Below, one piece after another: positions 60,992-64,000 of a DNA stretch of 64,000 bases. Under the pieces are notes generated by a model, which had not been told where the DNA came from, made no database searches, and saw only the letters and a program-made list of their open reading frames with translations. The position numbers were made by a program, and so were the translations under genes. Every line of letters starts with the position of its first letter. Positions within the stretch are counted from its first letter, which is position 1. The stretch is from Candidatus Lutibacillus vidarii (GTDB taxonomy: Bacteria; Actinomycetota; Actinomycetes; Actinomycetales; Dermatophilaceae): NCBI GenBank assembly GCA_016717165.1, contig JADKGA010000002.1, positions 868,001-932,000 of the forward strand, read 5' to 3'.

Positions 60992-63571
60992 GTGAAAGCC
61001 ATCCGTCGCTTCAGCGTCCGCACCGTCCTCCCCGAGCCCATCGCCGCTCTCGGGGATCTTGCGAGCAACCTCCGGTTCTCGTGGCACGCTCGCACCCGCG
61101 AGCTCTTCGCCAGTATCGATCCCGTTCGCTGGGCCGAGGTCAACGAGGACCCCGTCCGACTGCTGTCGCGACTCTCCGCCGAGGAGCTCGCGCAGCTGGC
61201 CGAGGACTCCGCTTTCGTCGAGCGAGTCAACGCGGCAGCGACAGATCTGCACAACTACCTCACCGAGCCGCGCTGGTACCAGCGCTGGTCCGAGACCGTC
61301 GACGGCGGTGCTCCCAAGGCGATCGGCTACTTCAGCCCCGAGTTCGGCATCACCCACGTCCTGCCGCAGTACTCCGGCGGCCTCGGCATCCTCGCCGGCG
61401 ACCACCTCAAGTCCGCCTCCGACCTCGGCGTGCCGATCATCGGGGTCGGCCTGTTCTACAAGACCGGCTACTTCAAGCAGTCGCTCAACGCCGACGGGTG
61501 GCAGCAGGAGACCTACCCCGTCCTCGACCCGGACGGGATGCCGCTGGCCCTGCTCCGCGAGCCGGACGGCACCCCGTGCCTCATCCAGCTCACCCTCCCC
61601 GGTGGGCGCACGCTTTACGCGCACATCTGGAAGGCCCAGGTCGGCCGGGTCCCGCTGCTCCTCCTCGACTCCGATGTCGCCGAGAACGACGATGCGACCC
61701 GCAATGTCACCGAGGCGCTCTACGGCGGTGGCGGCGACCGCCGGATCGAGCAGGAGGTGCTCCTCGGCGTCGGTGGGGTCCGGGCGCTGCGGGCCTGGTC
61801 CCGGCTGACCGGGGCGCCCAATCCGGACGTCTACCACACCAACGAGGGGCACGCCGGCTTCCTCGGCGTCGAGCGGATCAGCGAGCTGGTCCGGGACGAG
61901 GGGCTCACCTTCGACGAGGCCCTCGAGGCGGTCCGGGCCTCGACGGTGTTCACCACCCACACGCCGGTCCCGGCGGGCATCGACCGCTTCGGTGCCGACA
62001 AGATCCACCTCTACTTCGGCGGCGACTGCGCGGTCCCCGGCGTGCCGCTGGACCGGCTGCTCGCCCTGGGTGCCGAGGACTACGAGGGCGGTCAGCCCGG
62101 GATCTTTAACATGGCGGTCATGGGGCTGCGCCTCGCGCAGCGGGCCAACGGCGTCTCCCAGCTGCACGGCCGGGTCAGCCGGGAGATGTTCGACGGCCTG
62201 TGGCCGGGCTTCGACAACACCGAGGTCCCGATCGGCTCGATCACCAACGGGGTGCACGCCCCGACCTGGGTCGACCCGCTGCTCTCCCAGCTCATCGAGC
62301 GCAGCCTCGGCGCCTGGGACCTCGACGACCCCGCCACCTGGGAGCGGGTCCCGACGATGCGCTGGGAGGACCTGTGGGCCACCAAGCGCGAGCTGCGGGC
62401 CCAGCTCGTCGCCGACGCCCGCAAGCGGGTCCGCAAGTCGTGGATCCAGCGCGGTGCCAGCACCCCCGAGCTCGGCTGGGTGGAGGACATCCTCGACCCG
62501 GACGTGCTGACCATCGGCTTCGCGCGGCGGGTGCCGACCTACAAGCGGCTCACCCTCATGCTCAGCGACCCGGAGCGGCTCACCAAGCTCCTCCTGCACC
62601 CTGAGCGGCCGATCCAGCTCGTCATCGCGGGCAAGTCGCACCCGGCGGACGACACGGGCAAGAAGCTCATCCAGCAGCTGGTGCGCTTCTCCGACGACCC
62701 GTCGGTGCGGCACCGCATCGTCTACCTGCCGAACTACGACATCGAGATGGCGCAGTACCTCTACCCGGGGTGCGACGTCTGGCTCAACAACCCACTGCGC
62801 CCGTTCGAGGCGTGCGGCACGTCGGGCATGAAGGCCGCTCTCAACGGTGGCCTCAACCTGTCCATCCTCGACGGCTGGTGGGACGAGTGGTTCGACGGCC
62901 AGAACGGCTGGGCGATCCCGACTGCCGACGGCGTCGCGGACCCGGACCGCCGGGACGACCTCGAGGCCGCCGCGCTCTACGACCTCATCGAGAACTCGGT
63001 CGCCCCGCACTTCTACGACCGGGATGTCAACGGCCTGCCACCGCACTGGCTGTCGATGGTCTCGCACACCTTCGCCACGCTCAGCCCCAAGGTCCTCGCG
63101 AGCCGGATGGTCCGCGACTACACCGAGAAGCTCTACGGCCCGGCCGCCCGCGCCGGGATCGCGCTCGACGGCAAGGGCTGGCGCGGGGCGAAGGCCTTGG
63201 CGGCATACAAGGCGAAGGTCCGCGCGGCCTGGCCCTCGGTCCGGGTCGACCACGTCGAGTCGTCCGGCGTCTCGGACTCGCCGCAGATCGGTGACGTCCT
63301 CGAGGTGCACGCGTATATCGACCTCGACGGGTTGACGGCGGACGATGTCGAGGTGCAGTTCGTCCACGGTCGGATCACCGAGTCGGACGTCCTGTGGGAC
63401 ACCCAGTCGCTGCCGCTGCAGCTCGGCGAGTCCTTCGAGGGCAGCCGGCACCGCTTCGACGGGACCCTCCGGTTGGGTCGGACCGGCTCGTTCGGCTACA
63501 CCGTGCGCGTCCTGCCCAAGCACCCGGCGCTCGTCGGTGGCGTCGAGCTGGGGCTGGTCACCAACGCCTGA
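60992..63571 (+). CDS. glgP: Alpha-glucan phosphorylase (GT35)
   Basis: PLP-dependent phosphorolysis of glycogen or maltodextrin to glucose-1-P, the reaction that feeds pgm. 859 residues of the alpha-glucan phosphorylase subfamily with an N-terminal DUF3417-type segment (AIRRFSVRTVLPEPIAALGDLASN). The PLP lysine is K614 in GTSGMKAALNGG; the HTNEGH and PNYDIEMAQYLYPG motifs are intact. GTG 60992 is the start that matches the conserved N-terminus and the TATAGT box. Confidence 0.95.
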   Translation: MKAIRRFSVRTVLPEPIAALGDLASNLRFSWHARTRELFASIDPVRWAEVNEDPVRLLSRLSAEELAQLAEDSAFVERVNAAATDLHNYLTEPRWYQRWSETVDGGAPKAIGYFSPEFGITHVLPQYSGGLGILAGDHLKSASDLGVPIIGVGLFYKTGYFKQSLNADGWQQETYPVLDPDGMPLALLREPDGTPCLIQLTLPGGRTLYAHIWKAQVGRVPLLLLDSDVAENDDATRNVTEALYGGGGDRRIEQEVLLGVGGVRALRAWSRLTGAPNPDVYHTNEGHAGFLGVERISELVRDEGLTFDEALEAVRASTVFTTHTPVPAGIDRFGADKIHLYFGGDCAVPGVPLDRLLALGAEDYEGGQPGIFNMAVMGLRLAQRANGVSQLHGRVSREMFDGLWPGFDNTEVPIGSITNGVHAPTWVDPLLSQLIERSLGAWDLDDPATWERVPTMRWEDLWATKRELRAQLVADARKRVRKSWIQRGASTPELGWVEDILDPDVLTIGFARRVPTYKRLTLMLSDPERLTKLLLHPERPIQLVIAGKSHPADDTGKKLIQQLVRFSDDPSVRHRIVYLPNYDIEMAQYLYPGCDVWLNNPLRPFEACGTSGMKAALNGGLNLSILDGWWDEWFDGQNGWAIPTADGVADPDRRDDLEAAALYDLIENSVAPHFYDRDVNGLPPHWLSMVSHTFATLSPKVLASRMVRDYTEKLYGPAARAGIALDGKGWRGAKALAAYKAKVRAAWPSVRVDHVESSGVSDSPQIGDVLEVHAYIDLDGLTADDVEVQFVHGRITESDVLWDTQSLPLQLGESFEGSRHRFDGTLRLGRTGSFGYTVRVLPKHPALVGGVELGLVTNA

Positions 63572-63586
63572 ACCCATCCGTAGTCC

Positions 63587-63623
63587 CCGGAGGGGGTATG
63601 CCGACCCGGCATACCCCCTCCGG
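63587..63623. terminator. Perfect 16-bp hairpin between convergent glgP and glgX2
   Basis: CCGGAGGGGGTATGCC (63587-63602) pairs perfectly with 63608-63623 over a 5-base loop. It separates two convergent genes and contains the GTATGCC/GGCATAC word in both arms. No U tract. Confidence 0.7.
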
Positions 63624-63673
63624 CGTCTGCGGTCCGGCCGTCGGTTCGCACCGGCGGCGGCCGAAGGAGCGGG

Positions 63674-64000
63674 TCAGGTAGGGTCGGCGACCCGGTACAC
63701 GCGCATCGAGGAGGCGGTGACCCGCTCCACCGTCGAGGTCGCCCCGATCTGGAGGACCGGGCCGCGGCCTTGTGGCCGCGAGTAGGCGCTGTCCCAGACC
63801 AGCCGGTATGCCGTGGCCCCCGGCGGCTGGGGGAGGGCGATGTCGCGGTCCCGGGCGCCGCCGTGGAAGACGATGAGCACCCCGATGCCGCCGACGGCGG
63901 CGCCGTCGAGGTACATCTGCACGGTCCGGGTGCGCGGGTCCTCCCAGTCCCGGGCTGACATCAGGTGGCCGTCGGCGTCATACCAGGCCAGGTCGGTCGA
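63674..64000 (-). CDS. glgX: Glycogen debranching enzyme GlgX, C-terminal fragment (continues beyond window)
   Basis: The last 108 codons of a GH13 debranching enzyme: LAWYDADGHLMSARDW, followed by TRTVQMYLDGA and VLIVFHGGARDRDIALP, the C-terminal beta-sandwich typical of GlgX. The frame is open to base 64000 and the gene starts outside the window. It is different from the complete copy at 43 kb. Convergent with glgP. Confidence 0.85.
   Translation of the reverse strand, partial: STDLAWYDADGHLMSARDWEDPRTRTVQMYLDGAAVGGIGVLIVFHGGARDRDIALPQPPGATAYRLVWDSAYSRPQGRGPVLQIGATSTVERVTASSMRVYRVADPT

Overview
The window is about 70% G+C with strong GC3 bias, dense genes, many GTG starts and short or absent 5' leaders, which points to a high-GC actinobacterium. 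The order hom-thrC-thrB-rho-rpmE-prfA-prmC-sua5-wecA-atp is the one known from Mycobacterium and other Actinobacteria. Gene content (carboxylating crotonyl-CoA reductase, ethylmalonyl-CoA mutase, GlgE pathway, NucS) fits Micrococcales; an Intrasporangiaceae-like organism is my best but unproven guess. I see no rRNA, tRNA, CRISPR array, phage or transposase.

Region 1 (1-18.5 kb) is core genome: the end of the threonine operon, rho with a long Gln/Arg-rich disordered insert, ribosomal protein L31, release factor 1 and its methyltransferase, the threonylcarbamoyl-AMP synthase, a WecA-type transferase, then the complete ATP synthase operon preceded by a perfect CRP/GlxR-type palindrome. Three hairpins separate atpD from atpC.

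Region 2 (18.5-43 kb) is rich in acyl-CoA metabolism: a PduO-type cobalamin adenosyltransferase, ethylmalonyl-CoA mutase, a tandem-fused 3-hydroxybutyryl-CoA dehydrogenase, crotonyl-CoA carboxylase/reductase, methylmalonyl/ethylmalonyl-CoA epimerase, a thiolase coupled to MeaB, and an acyl-CoA synthetase. With the isobutyryl-CoA mutase large subunit at 48 kb these cover much of the ethylmalonyl-CoA route from acetyl-CoA, plus B12-enzyme support. Interspersed are gamma-glutamyltransferase, NucS, a CHAD protein, an AI-2E permease and a complete nucleoside-type ABC transporter. A gene-free 560-bp gap (29.2-29.8 kb) holds a 17-bp inverted repeat and a five-copy 17-bp tandem repeat.

Region 3 (43-53 kb) has a glycogen debranching enzyme, acetyltransferase, thiamine-binding protein, a low-GC two-gene membrane-protein island (46.6-47.9 kb), the isobutyryl-CoA mutase subunit, and a membrane protein/lipoprotein/thioredoxin-like trio.

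Region 4 (52.5-64 kb) is alpha-glucan metabolism: phosphoglucomutase, GlgB, maltokinase and GlgE on the minus strand, a divergent glucan phosphorylase, and the tail of a second GlgX. TreS is not in the cluster. Across the whole window the heptamer GTATGCC/GGCATAC is strongly over-represented in both orientations, even where it forces rare codons.
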